From positions 1-37,153 of IMG/VR virus record IMGVR_UViG_3300020084_000040: a stretch of DNA of 37,153 nucleotides. One strand, 5' to 3'. The translations under genes were made by a program, and so were the position numbers. Shown piece after piece: positions 24,577 through 33,797 of this stretch. Source of the DNA: a virus. Within the stretch, counting starts at the first letter, position 1. Each line of letters starts with the position of its first letter. A model generated the notes under the pieces. That model searched no databases. It saw nothing but the letters and a program-made list of their open reading frames with translations, and was not told where the DNA came from.

Positions 24577-24605
24577 ATTATAGCAGGAGAGGAGCATGGC
24601 GTCAA
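24577..24605 (-). promoter_or_regulatory. strong sigma70-type promoter for the small-gene/tRNA unit
   Basis: TTGACG (24605-24600) and TATAAT (24582-24577) on the minus strand are separated by exactly 17 nt: a near-consensus bacterial promoter that host RNA polymerase could read early in infection. The -35 box lies in the loop of the inverted repeat GCATGG/CCATGC (24594-24599 and 24608-24613), which could be an operator. Confidence 0.8.
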
Positions 24606-24619
24606 CCCCATGCCGAAAA

Positions 24620-26071
24620 TTAATTAAGCGCGATGGCGCCTGCAGTCAGTTTTATGTTACCACCGCCCTTGACATCGAGACTAGAAAACGACATAGTGCC
24701 AGCAGCAGCTTTAACGTCAAAAGTGCCAGCAGCCTTCATTGATAACCCAGAAGGCTCAGCTTTATAAAAAGTTGCAGATGATCCCGACGCGCCCGCACCT
24801 AATTCAGCAGAAGTAGCACCAGTCATTTTTGCACTACCAGTTGCGCTAACAGTAACATCTTTTTTTGATGTAATTTTAATATCTGTTACGCTATCTGTGC
24901 CTCCTTTTGGTAACTTTGCCCCAGCAGATATATTAATACTATTAGCTAAAGAAGAAATGCCGACGTTACCTGTTCCTAATGCTTCGAAATTCATATCTCC
25001 ATTAAAACCCGTAACGGAGATGGCAGGAAATCCTGGAGCCATTGGGGGCGAAAATTGATTTGAGATAATTGATAACGCTGACTTCTGTGTTATTGCCCAC
25101 GCAGAGGGAATTGATATTCCAGCTGGAAGAGGATTGTTTTGCGCTTGAATACGCATTTTTTGCCCTGCTTGAATATCTAAATTACCAGAAGCATTAATTG
25201 CAAAATCACCTGGAGCATTTATTGATTGAATACCAGCTGCTGATGTGACATATTGAAAGTTTCCAGCTCCAGAAATTTGTTTTGTTGATGTTGTAGCAGT
25301 TTGCTCAATAGATGCAGAATTGTTTGTAAATTTACCTGCTTTAATTATTACCTCACCACCACCGCCTACGGGAGGTCCCCCTGCAGCTTTAGATATTTCA
25401 GAAGCGGTTGCAATGCTGGGATTAAATGCAGCAAGAAGAGAAACTGTCTTGTTTGCAGACATAGTAATGGTTTCTGTTGCTGACATAGTAATATTTTTAC
25501 CAAGGAAAGCAATATTGCCATTTTCACAGGTAATATTTAATCCACCATTATCTACATTAATAGAAAATGCTGGGTAACTTGCTTCTCTTTGCTTTCCAGA
25601 TTTTGAGTTACTCCCAGAAGCATCTTCTTGGTGTTTTCCACTTTTATTTACATGAATAGCAAGTTGTTGACCAACCTCAAGTCTAGTAGCAGACTGAGAT
25701 ATTAATGTTAATGATCCAGCGGTAAGATCTTTATCTGGGTTTGCTTTTGCATTAAAAGTAATGCTACCTTTCTCGTCTATTCCAAAAAAACTACCAGATG
25801 ACGTTTGCAAACTATAAGAAGTTTGCCCCGTTTGTGGGTTTAACGCTTTAATTTCAGTAATATTATTTGTTACAGAGGACCATGCATCTTCATAATAATG
25901 AAAAGCATACGTGCATTTAGGATCCACTAATACAGGAGTAGTGTATGCTTTAATTATGTCTTCTGACTTAAACGAGGTTTTAAATGCATCCGCGTAATCG
26001 AATCCTGCTACAGGCAAAGATCCAGTAAAAACAAGCGGCACGTCGCCGTAAAACGTTTTAGATGTAGTCAT
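24620..26071 (-). CDS. baseplate spike/needle-like repeat protein
   Basis: A 483-residue protein. The C-terminal two thirds is built of short beta repeats of the kind seen in VgrG/gp5 needle domains (GNIAFLGKNITMSATETITM, SGNLDIQAGQKMRIQAQ, KITSKKDVTVSATGSAKM) and would form a trimeric beta helix. The N-terminal 150 residues may be an attachment domain. It starts on the last base of the gp5-like gene's TAA (TAATG). In T4 the needle is part of gp5; here it seems to be a separate polypeptide. It ends just before the sigma70-type promoter. Confidence 0.7.
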   Translation of the reverse strand: MTTSKTFYGDVPLVFTGSLPVAGFDYADAFKTSFKSEDIIKAYTTPVLVDPKCTYAFHYYEDAWSSVTNNITEIKALNPQTGQTSYSLQTSSGSFFGIDEKGSITFNAKANPDKDLTAGSLTLISQSATRLEVGQQLAIHVNKSGKHQEDASGSNSKSGKQREASYPAFSINVDNGGLNITCENGNIAFLGKNITMSATETITMSANKTVSLLAAFNPSIATASEISKAAGGPPVGGGGEVIIKAGKFTNNSASIEQTATTSTKQISGAGNFQYVTSAAGIQSINAPGDFAINASGNLDIQAGQKMRIQAQNNPLPAGISIPSAWAITQKSALSIISNQFSPPMAPGFPAISVTGFNGDMNFEALGTGNVGISSLANSINISAGAKLPKGGTDSVTDIKITSKKDVTVSATGSAKMTGATSAELGAGASGSSATFYKAEPSGLSMKAAGTFDVKAAAGTMSFSSLDVKGGGNIKLTAGAIALN

Positions 26072-29013
26072 TATGGGCAGTCAATATATTTTCCTTCTGG
26101 CGTGATCGAGACACTTTCAGATATCTTAGCATTTTCTTCTCTAGGAATGCAAATAATATTTGGTAACACAATAGCGCCCGCACCAGTATCAGCCACTATT
26201 CTAACAGTTGGATATTCAGTATATGTTTTTGACAGATCTTTAACAATCACGTCTATAATCAGTCCATTTGAAGCGGAAGCAGTTGCAATATTAGGGTCAT
26301 CATTTATATATACAACGATATTACCACTATACCCCAATCCAGGACTAATAATTGTAAATCCTCTTATAACACAATTAAGGGTGTTACTAGGAGGATTAGC
26401 AACATATCCTCGTCCTGGTCTGATAACTTTGATTTGTGTGATATATCCATCGGCGTCTAAGATTGCTTCTGCAGAAGCTCCGCCCCCAGATCCACCTGCT
26501 TGCACATAAATGTTTGGTGCTACAGAAAATTTGTCACCAATACTACAAATTGGTATATTTAGTATTTGCCCCGTAGATGAAACTATTGGATCACATGCTA
26601 CTGGATATTTTGGTATTATCTTTGGAATATCGGGTGCTACAGGAGGTGTTGTTTTATCCGCTTCAATAACAAATTGAGTTGAAGCAGGAGCACTAGTAAG
26701 TGCAAACAACACTACTTCATCACTCTCAATTGATGTATCTGCTGCTATTCCAACAAAAACTTCAGCTTTGTTAGAATTAATAAAAAACGACCCAGTTAAA
26801 TTCCCACCAACAATATCAGATGAGGTAATATTTGGACCAAACATTAAATAATTGCCTGGTGTGTTATCTGGCACATTTGTTGTTGTGATTGTTAATTTTA
26901 CAATTTCTCCTTCTTTTACAACTAATTTATCTGCAACCACTTTATAAACTTGCGGTAAAATTGTTGGTGATGTTACAGAAGCACTAGTGAAAACATACGA
27001 AGTTATTGCGGTCAAAAGTGCAAATCCAGATCCATCTGGAGATCCTGCAGTGGTGGTATAAACAAATCCTTTTTTAAACGAAACAGGCACAATTGCACCG
27101 AGGGTAAAGATACTGTCAGAATTATAAGAAAATCCCGTTGGAATGGCAGGATCTACTGGTGTTACTGGATTATCTTCAACAGTTAAAGTTGCAATATCAG
27201 TAAACTCAGATGCTGGCGTTGTGCCAGTGCCAGTAATTGTGCACCTAAACACTTTATTTGTGTCTGTCAAAACTGTCGCTGCAGTATTAAAAACACTACT
27301 ATTTCCTGTGCCAGCAGGAACATCATTAAACGTAGCTCCATTATCGGTCGAAACTTCCCAAAGGTAAGCAATGGGACTCCCATCTGAAGAGGTAGCAGCT
27401 GTAGAAAATGTAGCAATCTCCCCAACAGTTACAATGGCATCTTCTGGATCAATTAAAATATTTAATGTAACTACTTCGGTTTCTGGTGTCACTGCATCTG
27501 GTGTATCAGAGTCTGGTGGTGTAACAGGTGGAGTTTCTGGAGGAATAAAACTACCACCACTGATGAGAATATTAGGTTTTTTGGGAGATGAATATTTTTG
27601 GGATTCTTTACAATTTAATGGGAAAGAAGGACCTTTAGATAATTTTTTTAATAATTCATCCAGGAAATCCTCCTCATCTGTTTCTTCGTCTTCAGCACCC
27701 TCGTTGCAATCTTTAATAATTTTTTTGCACCTTTCAGGTAATCCACTACAAGAAATACCTAAAGCTTGAAATACCGTATTAATAGCACCACCAATAACAT
27801 TAAGAGGCTCAACGATTGCCCCCAAAATTTCTTGCAATGGTCCCATGATTTCTTCTATAATCTCAGAGATGAATTGTTGCACTTGAGAGATAATACTATT
27901 AACCGCCCCAGTAATCGCGCAGACAGCAGAAGAAAGAGTTTTCACTAACATATCCATTATAAGTTTAGTTAAAAATTCAGCTATTTTGTCATAAAGATCA
28001 GCAATACTACACCCAATTTTTTTTAGATTTTTTTCAAGAAACTCTTGAATTTTGTCAAGGATTTTTTCTTTGCCAGCGGGATTGTATGGTGGTTTTTTGC
28101 TTTTTCTAACTTTATCTGATATTAACCCAAGTAAAAATTCAACAATTTTTTGCACACCCAACTGTAATAATGCATATAGTTGTCCTGTTGCCCACGACAT
28201 TCCTTGCGACACCACAGCAAGAATTTTGTTTATATATCCCGTAGCAATATCTAGATAATTGCTAGCAAGACCAGTTGCTTTGCTGTATACTTCATTTCCT
28301 ATGTTTCCCCCAGTTGTAGAAATCATCTCAAATAATTCTGACAAAATGATTTCCAACTTGGTTGCCATTTGACCATTTGGGCATTCAGCTTGAGAAATTA
28401 CAATACATGATGATTTTCCTGGGACCGTTGGACTATCGATACACCCCAGAGCATTAGTAATAAGTGAGCTTGCGCCTGGGGCGCCTGGTTGCCCAGAATT
28501 AGGAATAACAGCAGTAGACGGCACATTGCCTGGAGTTGTTGCCTGCTGTAAATCTGCTGATGTAGCAGAATTCATTACATATGGATTTCTTTTTTGATCG
28601 GGGAATACTTTAAAAGCTGCACACCCCTCTCCCTTTGGATTTGGATCTACAAAACTTTTAGGATCTGCTGTAGGATTTTTTGAGTTAGCAACCGACCCAA
28701 CAGATCCTAAGATAAATGGTTGTTGTGCATTATCAGAATCCATAAAGAATCCAATAACCCAATCTCCTCTTTTAAGATTAGTTGTTGTGCCTCCTGTTTG
28801 ACTGTAAGGCGCTGTAGTTGGTGCAACTGCAAATGCCCATGGCAAATCATTTGTGGATTGTTGCTCACATGACTGAAGATGATGCCCTACAATTCTTACT
28901 TTATATCGATTAGAATTTTTACTCTTAGCATCAGTTGCCTCAACCTGTCCAACCCACCAAAGGAATCCATCTCTACCAACAGCATTTACAAACTCATTTC
29001 TTAATTCAAACAT
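26071..29013 (-). CDS. gp5-like baseplate hub/spike protein with OB fold and no lysozyme domain
   Basis: A 980-residue protein. Residues 1-107 (FLWWVGQVEATDAKSKNSNR, KVRIVGHH, DLPWAFAVAPTTAPY, KRGDWVIGFFMD) match the N-terminal OB fold of T4 gp5 and related spikes. Residues 215-460 are amphipathic helices with KKIIKDCNEGAEDEETDEED. An Ig-like domain follows at about 515-615, a Calx-beta-like region at about 690-800, and a C-terminal region with repeated GxGY turns (about 840-960). T4 gp5 is about 575 residues with a central lysozyme and terminal needle; neither is visible here. ATG at 29013 is 2 nt after the preceding stop. Location beside the hub gene agrees. Confidence 0.8.
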   Translation of the reverse strand: MFELRNEFVNAVGRDGFLWWVGQVEATDAKSKNSNRYKVRIVGHHLQSCEQQSTNDLPWAFAVAPTTAPYSQTGGTTTNLKRGDWVIGFFMDSDNAQQPFILGSVGSVANSKNPTADPKSFVDPNPKGEGCAAFKVFPDQKRNPYVMNSATSADLQQATTPGNVPSTAVIPNSGQPGAPGASSLITNALGCIDSPTVPGKSSCIVISQAECPNGQMATKLEIILSELFEMISTTGGNIGNEVYSKATGLASNYLDIATGYINKILAVVSQGMSWATGQLYALLQLGVQKIVEFLLGLISDKVRKSKKPPYNPAGKEKILDKIQEFLEKNLKKIGCSIADLYDKIAEFLTKLIMDMLVKTLSSAVCAITGAVNSIISQVQQFISEIIEEIMGPLQEILGAIVEPLNVIGGAINTVFQALGISCSGLPERCKKIIKDCNEGAEDEETDEEDFLDELLKKLSKGPSFPLNCKESQKYSSPKKPNILISGGSFIPPETPPVTPPDSDTPDAVTPETEVVTLNILIDPEDAIVTVGEIATFSTAATSSDGSPIAYLWEVSTDNGATFNDVPAGTGNSSVFNTAATVLTDTNKVFRCTITGTGTTPASEFTDIATLTVEDNPVTPVDPAIPTGFSYNSDSIFTLGAIVPVSFKKGFVYTTTAGSPDGSGFALLTAITSYVFTSASVTSPTILPQVYKVVADKLVVKEGEIVKLTITTTNVPDNTPGNYLMFGPNITSSDIVGGNLTGSFFINSNKAEVFVGIAADTSIESDEVVLFALTSAPASTQFVIEADKTTPPVAPDIPKIIPKYPVACDPIVSSTGQILNIPICSIGDKFSVAPNIYVQAGGSGGGASAEAILDADGYITQIKVIRPGRGYVANPPSNTLNCVIRGFTIISPGLGYSGNIVVYINDDPNIATASASNGLIIDVIVKDLSKTYTEYPTVRIVADTGAGAIVLPNIICIPREENAKISESVSITPEGKYIDCP

Positions 29014-29015
29014 AA

Positions 29016-29228
29016 TCAGACATCATAAAGTTTACATTCAGATGCGCTTGGATTTCCATCGCAGAATAATTCCAAATCAGATGGATCGTGGTCGCTATCG
29101 GGATGTCTTTCTTGATATTTGATAAGCGCTTCCACTTCTTCTTCGTAATGTCTACGACTTTGTGAGTTAGTCAAAGGATCATTTAATTTTTTAATATTTT
29201 CATCAATATGTTTTTGAATGTTTTCCAT
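29016..29228 (-). CDS. 70-residue conserved cyanophage-type protein
   Basis: Begins MENIQKHIDENIKKLNDPLT, continues with a helix (RRHYEEEVEALIKYQERHP), and ends in a Cys-containing tail (LELFCDGNPSASECKLYDV). I recognise the pattern as a small protein usually found beside the baseplate hub genes of T4-like cyanophages; no function is established. The ATG at 29228 overlaps the hub gene's TGA by one base (TGATG). Its fixed position between hub and spike suggests an assembly factor or minor baseplate part. Confidence 0.75.
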   Translation of the reverse strand: MENIQKHIDENIKKLNDPLTNSQSRRHYEEEVEALIKYQERHPDSDHDPSDLELFCDGNPSASECKLYDV

Positions 29229-30652
29229 CACTTAACCTTACTAGGTACTTCTTTTCTTCCGTAAGAATCTCTTATGAGCGTAATTGTATTGCTTCCTGTT
29301 AGTGGTTGAGATCCTTTTACGACAAAATTATAACTGATGTCTTTTATCAAATAAAATCCACTGTGCTCATCATCCCATGGTTTTTCTTCTCTTAAAGAAG
29401 TGTTTGTCATATTAGGAATTTTTATATTTAATTTATCGCCTGCTCTTATATTAAGATTCGGAGGAACAATAATATTTAGCGTTTGATTAGCAGCAATTGT
29501 GTATCTTGCGTTTGCTTGAGCTAAATGATATTTATATCGATCGGGGTGCTCTGCATTAGTAATACCAGGCTCTATGCCATCATGAAACAACTCGTGATTA
29601 ATCATTTGAGACATAACTCTAGTAGGTGTTCTAGACAGCTCTTTCTGCCCTTTTGGCACTTTATCTGCAGATCCTAAATGCGCCATTTGATCATACGTAT
29701 CTTGCACACTATAGACATATTCAGAATAATCCATACTGTTTATATCAAAAAAGATGCAAAGAGTTGAATATGTGCCCCTTCTCATTTGTTTCATAATATC
29801 AATTTCATTTGTAAAATTATACTGAATAATTTTAAAAGGATTTTCTGCATCAGACGAAGAAACATTTGATAACGCATATGTATATGTTATTGTTGGGGGT
29901 TTGCCTCCAAAATTTCCGTCAACATCACACAATGCATCGACAGATTTAAAAACATAACCATCATAAGTTTCAAAAAACAAATATCCTGCCGTGCCAGCTA
30001 ACTTTTTAGTAGTAGAATTAATTTTTAAGTCAGATCCAGAAGAAGAGGGAGAAGTAACACCACCGCCAGGTTTTGCTTTTATTGATCCAGACGCAGATTG
30101 AGAGACACTACATCTAGCAAGGTGTGCTATAAAATCAAATGGTCGCTTAAGAGTTGGTAAATATTTTTGAGGAAATTTTGCTTTCTCTGTTGTTACTTTT
30201 TTGTTGCTTTTTAAAATATTTTTTACAATATCTTTTACCATTTCATCAGACGATCCTTTTAATACTTTACCAATTCTAACACCTTCATTAACTAGTCCTT
30301 CAAAACTAATTAATTCTAATGTATAAACCTGTATTTTTCCATTGGTTGATCTACCACCAATAGAATAAACAGTCATATCAAATGTGTAAAATTTATATTT
30401 TTTTCCGCTCGACGGTGTTTTTACTTTAATGGAAATTCTTTCTCTGCCTTGTATTGGTAAATTACCCATCATATTTTGCTCATTATCTGCAATTACAATA
30501 CGTCCCTGCATATATGGAGAGTTAATACTTTCCGTAATATAAAACTCCATTACCATCTCACTGATATCATAGATATTATTTGATATTGAAGTAATTTTTA
30601 CAGAATCTACAACGTATTGTAGTGCATTAGTCAATTTAGAATCGTCGGACAT
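29228..30652 (-). CDS. baseplate hub protein, gp27-like
   Basis: A 474-residue protein with a hub-type N terminus: SVKITSISNNIYDISEMVME followed by SPYMQGRIVIADNEQNMMGN and GRERISIKV, characteristic of gp27/gpD-type beta-barrel hubs that form the trimer under the spike. Later features are the PFDFIAHLARCSVS helix, GYLFFETYDGYVFKSVD and a C-terminal barrel (LNIRAGDKLNIKIPN). T4 gp27 is about 391 residues, so this form is longer, including a Gly/Ser-rich linker near 190-215. It lies next to the OB-fold spike gene as in T4-like tails. ATG at 30652 follows the M23 protein stop by 5 nt. Confidence 0.75.
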   Translation of the reverse strand: MSDDSKLTNALQYVVDSVKITSISNNIYDISEMVMEFYITESINSPYMQGRIVIADNEQNMMGNLPIQGRERISIKVKTPSSGKKYKFYTFDMTVYSIGGRSTNGKIQVYTLELISFEGLVNEGVRIGKVLKGSSDEMVKDIVKNILKSNKKVTTEKAKFPQKYLPTLKRPFDFIAHLARCSVSQSASGSIKAKPGGGVTSPSSSGSDLKINSTTKKLAGTAGYLFFETYDGYVFKSVDALCDVDGNFGGKPPTITYTYALSNVSSSDAENPFKIIQYNFTNEIDIMKQMRRGTYSTLCIFFDINSMDYSEYVYSVQDTYDQMAHLGSADKVPKGQKELSRTPTRVMSQMINHELFHDGIEPGITNAEHPDRYKYHLAQANARYTIAANQTLNIIVPPNLNIRAGDKLNIKIPNMTNTSLREEKPWDDEHSGFYLIKDISYNFVVKGSQPLTGSNTITLIRDSYGRKEVPSKVK

Positions 30653-30657
30653 TGTTA

Positions 30658-33600
30658 TTAAGCACGTATTAGAATGAGTGGATTAAGGAGATGTGGCGTT
30701 GATGCTGTAGCAACCGCTGGTGCCGCTGCTGGCGTAACCCCGCCCTGTGCAGAGTTTGATCTAGCGAGTTGTGTGCTTGGCACAACAGGCACAATCGCCG
30801 TTTTTGGAGGTGGTGTTGCACTCCTTCCTCCATTCATTCCACCACCCGCAGGGGGTGGTTTAACAGTAGGTTTGGTGTTAGGAGGAGTGGCAGGCGGTGC
30901 TGCTGGAGCAGGCATTGAGGCAGCATCTGGAGCTGAGATCTTGGTGGCAAAGTCTTTTATTTTCGAAACAATATCGTCAATATCTGATATTTGTGCAAAT
31001 GGATTGTTTATGCTTTTACCTAAGTTTTCTGCTGTTTGACTATCCGCATTTGATGAAGGATTACTTTCATCCACTCCGTCGCCTGGAGACGGCGTACCAG
31101 TAAAAGGAGCCATATAACTATATCTAGACAAAGGTTCTATGAGTGATCTCCCCATACGACCAGTATCTTCAGGATTTGTTCCTGTTTCCCAGTGAAGGTG
31201 TGGTCCAGTAGATACTCCCGTGCTTCCTATTTGCCCCAAGATTTTTCCTTTTTTAAACTCTGTGCCAGCAGCAGTATTTTTACCAAAAGCACTTAGGTGA
31301 GCATACATATGCCCCAAACCAGTATCTTTTTCCACCCAATGTATCTGTTTTCCATATGACCTGCTGCCTTCATCTCTGCGATCTAGTACTTTACCATCTT
31401 TGAAAGCAAATAAATTAGTCCCCTGGGGAGCGCTAATATCCGTCCCCTGGTGCATTACCCTTCTGCCATATACAGGGTGCATCCTCATTCCTCTTTTATC
31501 ACCGACCGAAATTCCACTTCTTGCTTTGATTGTAGAAATATTTTTTTCTGGTCCATACAATCCAGTGCCAAAATTTTTCCGTTGAGTTTCTGAAAGAGAC
31601 GAAATAGGAGTAGTCACGGTAGTTGCAGTTGTCGATGTAGATGCAGTGCCATCTGGATTTAAGTTAGGATCTCCAGGACGCACAGCATTTCCATATGGAT
31701 CGGTTAGTGTTCTTTTTTCAGTAACAATACCATGTTTTTCATAATTATAATATCCAATTGGCGGTTGATTGGTGACTACAACTTGACCAGTCTGTAAATT
31801 TCTATAAAATTTGCCAGCAGTACTAAGACCAACTTTTAATTCGCTTGGTCCTACTTCTCTAATAGATTTTGCGCCCGCCGCAGGATCAATAAAAAACACT
31901 CTACCCGTTTTATCATAATAATATTTGTCAGATAGTTGACCGCCCCAATCTACCATTTTAACACGTTTTACCCCAGCTTTATCTGTGCCAGTTGCTGCAG
32001 ATATTACTTGATCTCCCCCTGGCAATATACCATTGTTATCAACTTTTTTATTTACAAAACCAACATTTTTTTGTAATTTAGATAGTGTCGTTGGCTCTGG
32101 TGGACTACCTGGTGGTGGATTATCGCTTGAGCTGTTAGGATCCCCGCCTTCCCCTGGTCCTGTTTCTGGTCCTGCTCCTGGACCTGATGGTGACGGGGTG
32201 GGGGTCGGTGATGTAGACTTCTTATCTACATTTACTCCTTGATCTGATAAACTTTTTTTCATCACTTCGGCAAAATATTTCTCTCCCTCTTTGCCAAATG
32301 TTTTCTTTCCAAAAGATCCTTTACCTAAGGATGTTGTGGTCAATGGATTAGAAATGCCAAAATCTCTTGATAGTCTAGAAATATCTTGTCTAATCATATC
32401 TCCAGCAATACCAGAATCGGTATGCTTCAACATTCTATCAGTAATCCCAAGAATAGCAGCGCCTACCGCTTTCATTGGCGTTGCTAACATTTCATCTGTG
32501 CTTCCTTGCCCAATAGCATCTTTCCCTACATTTCGATTTAATGGAATGACAGAAGATCCTGGTGGTAATACACCAGTTGTAGGATTATCATACACTCCAC
32601 TGGGAATGACACCTCCCTCAGATAGTTTTTCTTGTGGCATCATTGATGCAGGGTCACTCAAATCTCTCGCCATTAATCCAGCATCTAATGCTACAGATGC
32701 TGCAGTGCCAAATCCAGGAACAGTAGATACTGCGCCAGACGCTATTTCAGTCAATCCACCACCCCAATCGCCACGCATCATTCTCTCAATGCCAAATCCA
32801 ACGCCAGCAACTAATCCTATCAAAGGAATTTTTTTAAGTAATGCTTTGCCAACTCCTTTAGCAACCGCTTTAGTGCCTTGTTTTGCTGCTACTTTTCCTC
32901 CCGCCTTAAGACCTTCTTTTCCCGCCACTTTACCTAAAAATTTAGATCCAAACCCCTTTGCATTTTTTGCTAATCTACCTGCCGATCGTACTCCTCGTCT
33001 ACCAGCAACTTTTAATTTTCTAGCAACTCTAGTTTTTTTAAGGTGACCACCAATATCTAAAACATTATCTGCTATATCTAAAGCACTAAGAAGTCCTCCT
33101 AGCGGTCCACCGCCACCTTGATCATCGTCATCGTCATCGCCCCCGCCATCATTTCCATTTCCTTTTTTCTTACCATCGGATGTAATAGGAGAAGACAAGT
33201 CAGAGGAATCTTCTATTTTCTCCGCTGCTTTTTCCATACGAGCATATTTTGCCTGCTCAAGCATGTCACGTTTAATCTCAGTTTGCTCTTGAAGCAAACT
33301 ATTGATTGATGTTAAACTTCCCGCCATCATTTTATTGGCAGAATGCACCTTGCCCGTTAAGTTACTAATATTTGAAAGTTTTCCTACCATTACGGTAGTG
33401 TCTTTTAATAATAATCCAAATGCATTGGTAAGAAAATTTTTTAATTTTTTTGCTCCACTGCCGCCGCCACCACTTCCTCCAGATCCTCTACTTTTTGTTT
33501 CTGCTGCAGAATCTTTTTCTTTTGGTTGATTCCAAGAAAACCCTTTCGCCCAGTTGGATTTTTCTTTTTTTGATTTAAGTGGATTAAAATTATTTTTTAA

Positions 33601-33774
33601 AGACTTAGTAAATAACGATCCCTTCTTAACTTCAGTACCTTCTTTATTTGCTTTTTCTTTTTCGCCTTTTGCTTGTTCAGCAGAATCCCTAATTTTTGCG
33701 CCAATTGACTTAGCAATTCCAAAAAGTGATGGTCCTTCGCCAGCTGCAATAGGGGTTTCTAATCCTGCTGTCAT
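30658..33774 (-). CDS. large tail protein with M23 metallopeptidase domain
   Basis: A 1038-residue low-complexity protein with one compact enzyme. Residues 745-885 form an M23 (lysostaphin-type) peptidase with the full zinc set: H775-x3-D779 (MHQGTD), H826 (YAHL) and H859-x-H861 (GPHLHWE). This would cut peptide bridges in peptidoglycan during DNA entry. N-terminal parts are Lys/Gly-rich with an Asp run (213-218). A hydrophobic stretch (about 315-330) and the EGGVIPSG...LPPGSSVIPLNR segment (386-414) recall tape-measure proteins. The tail is Pro/Ala-rich. The pairing with the upstream SleB-domain protein suggests both are hub or tape-measure-like components. Confidence 0.82.
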   Translation of the reverse strand: MTAGLETPIAAGEGPSLFGIAKSIGAKIRDSAEQAKGEKEKANKEGTEVKKGSLFTKSLKNNFNPLKSKKEKSNWAKGFSWNQPKEKDSAAETKSRGSGGSGGGGSGAKKLKNFLTNAFGLLLKDTTVMVGKLSNISNLTGKVHSANKMMAGSLTSINSLLQEQTEIKRDMLEQAKYARMEKAAEKIEDSSDLSSPITSDGKKKGNGNDGGGDDDDDDQGGGGPLGGLLSALDIADNVLDIGGHLKKTRVARKLKVAGRRGVRSAGRLAKNAKGFGSKFLGKVAGKEGLKAGGKVAAKQGTKAVAKGVGKALLKKIPLIGLVAGVGFGIERMMRGDWGGGLTEIASGAVSTVPGFGTAASVALDAGLMARDLSDPASMMPQEKLSEGGVIPSGVYDNPTTGVLPPGSSVIPLNRNVGKDAIGQGSTDEMLATPMKAVGAAILGITDRMLKHTDSGIAGDMIRQDISRLSRDFGISNPLTTTSLGKGSFGKKTFGKEGEKYFAEVMKKSLSDQGVNVDKKSTSPTPTPSPSGPGAGPETGPGEGGDPNSSSDNPPPGSPPEPTTLSKLQKNVGFVNKKVDNNGILPGGDQVISAATGTDKAGVKRVKMVDWGGQLSDKYYYDKTGRVFFIDPAAGAKSIREVGPSELKVGLSTAGKFYRNLQTGQVVVTNQPPIGYYNYEKHGIVTEKRTLTDPYGNAVRPGDPNLNPDGTASTSTTATTVTTPISSLSETQRKNFGTGLYGPEKNISTIKARSGISVGDKRGMRMHPVYGRRVMHQGTDISAPQGTNLFAFKDGKVLDRRDEGSRSYGKQIHWVEKDTGLGHMYAHLSAFGKNTAAGTEFKKGKILGQIGSTGVSTGPHLHWETGTNPEDTGRMGRSLIEPLSRYSYMAPFTGTPSPGDGVDESNPSSNADSQTAENLGKSINNPFAQISDIDDIVSKIKDFATKISAPDAASMPAPAAPPATPPNTKPTVKPPPAGGGMNGGRSATPPPKTAIVPVVPSTQLARSNSAQGGVTPAAAPAVATASTPHLLNPLILIRA

Positions 33775-33797
33775 ATTTACTCTTTATTTGATATTTA

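Noticed and set aside
32291-33046. 251-codon open frame on the plus strand
   Set aside because: It is antisense to the Lys/Gly-rich coding region of the M23 protein, has a Pro/Ala/Ser pattern expected from reversed codons, no ribosome binding site, and no known family.
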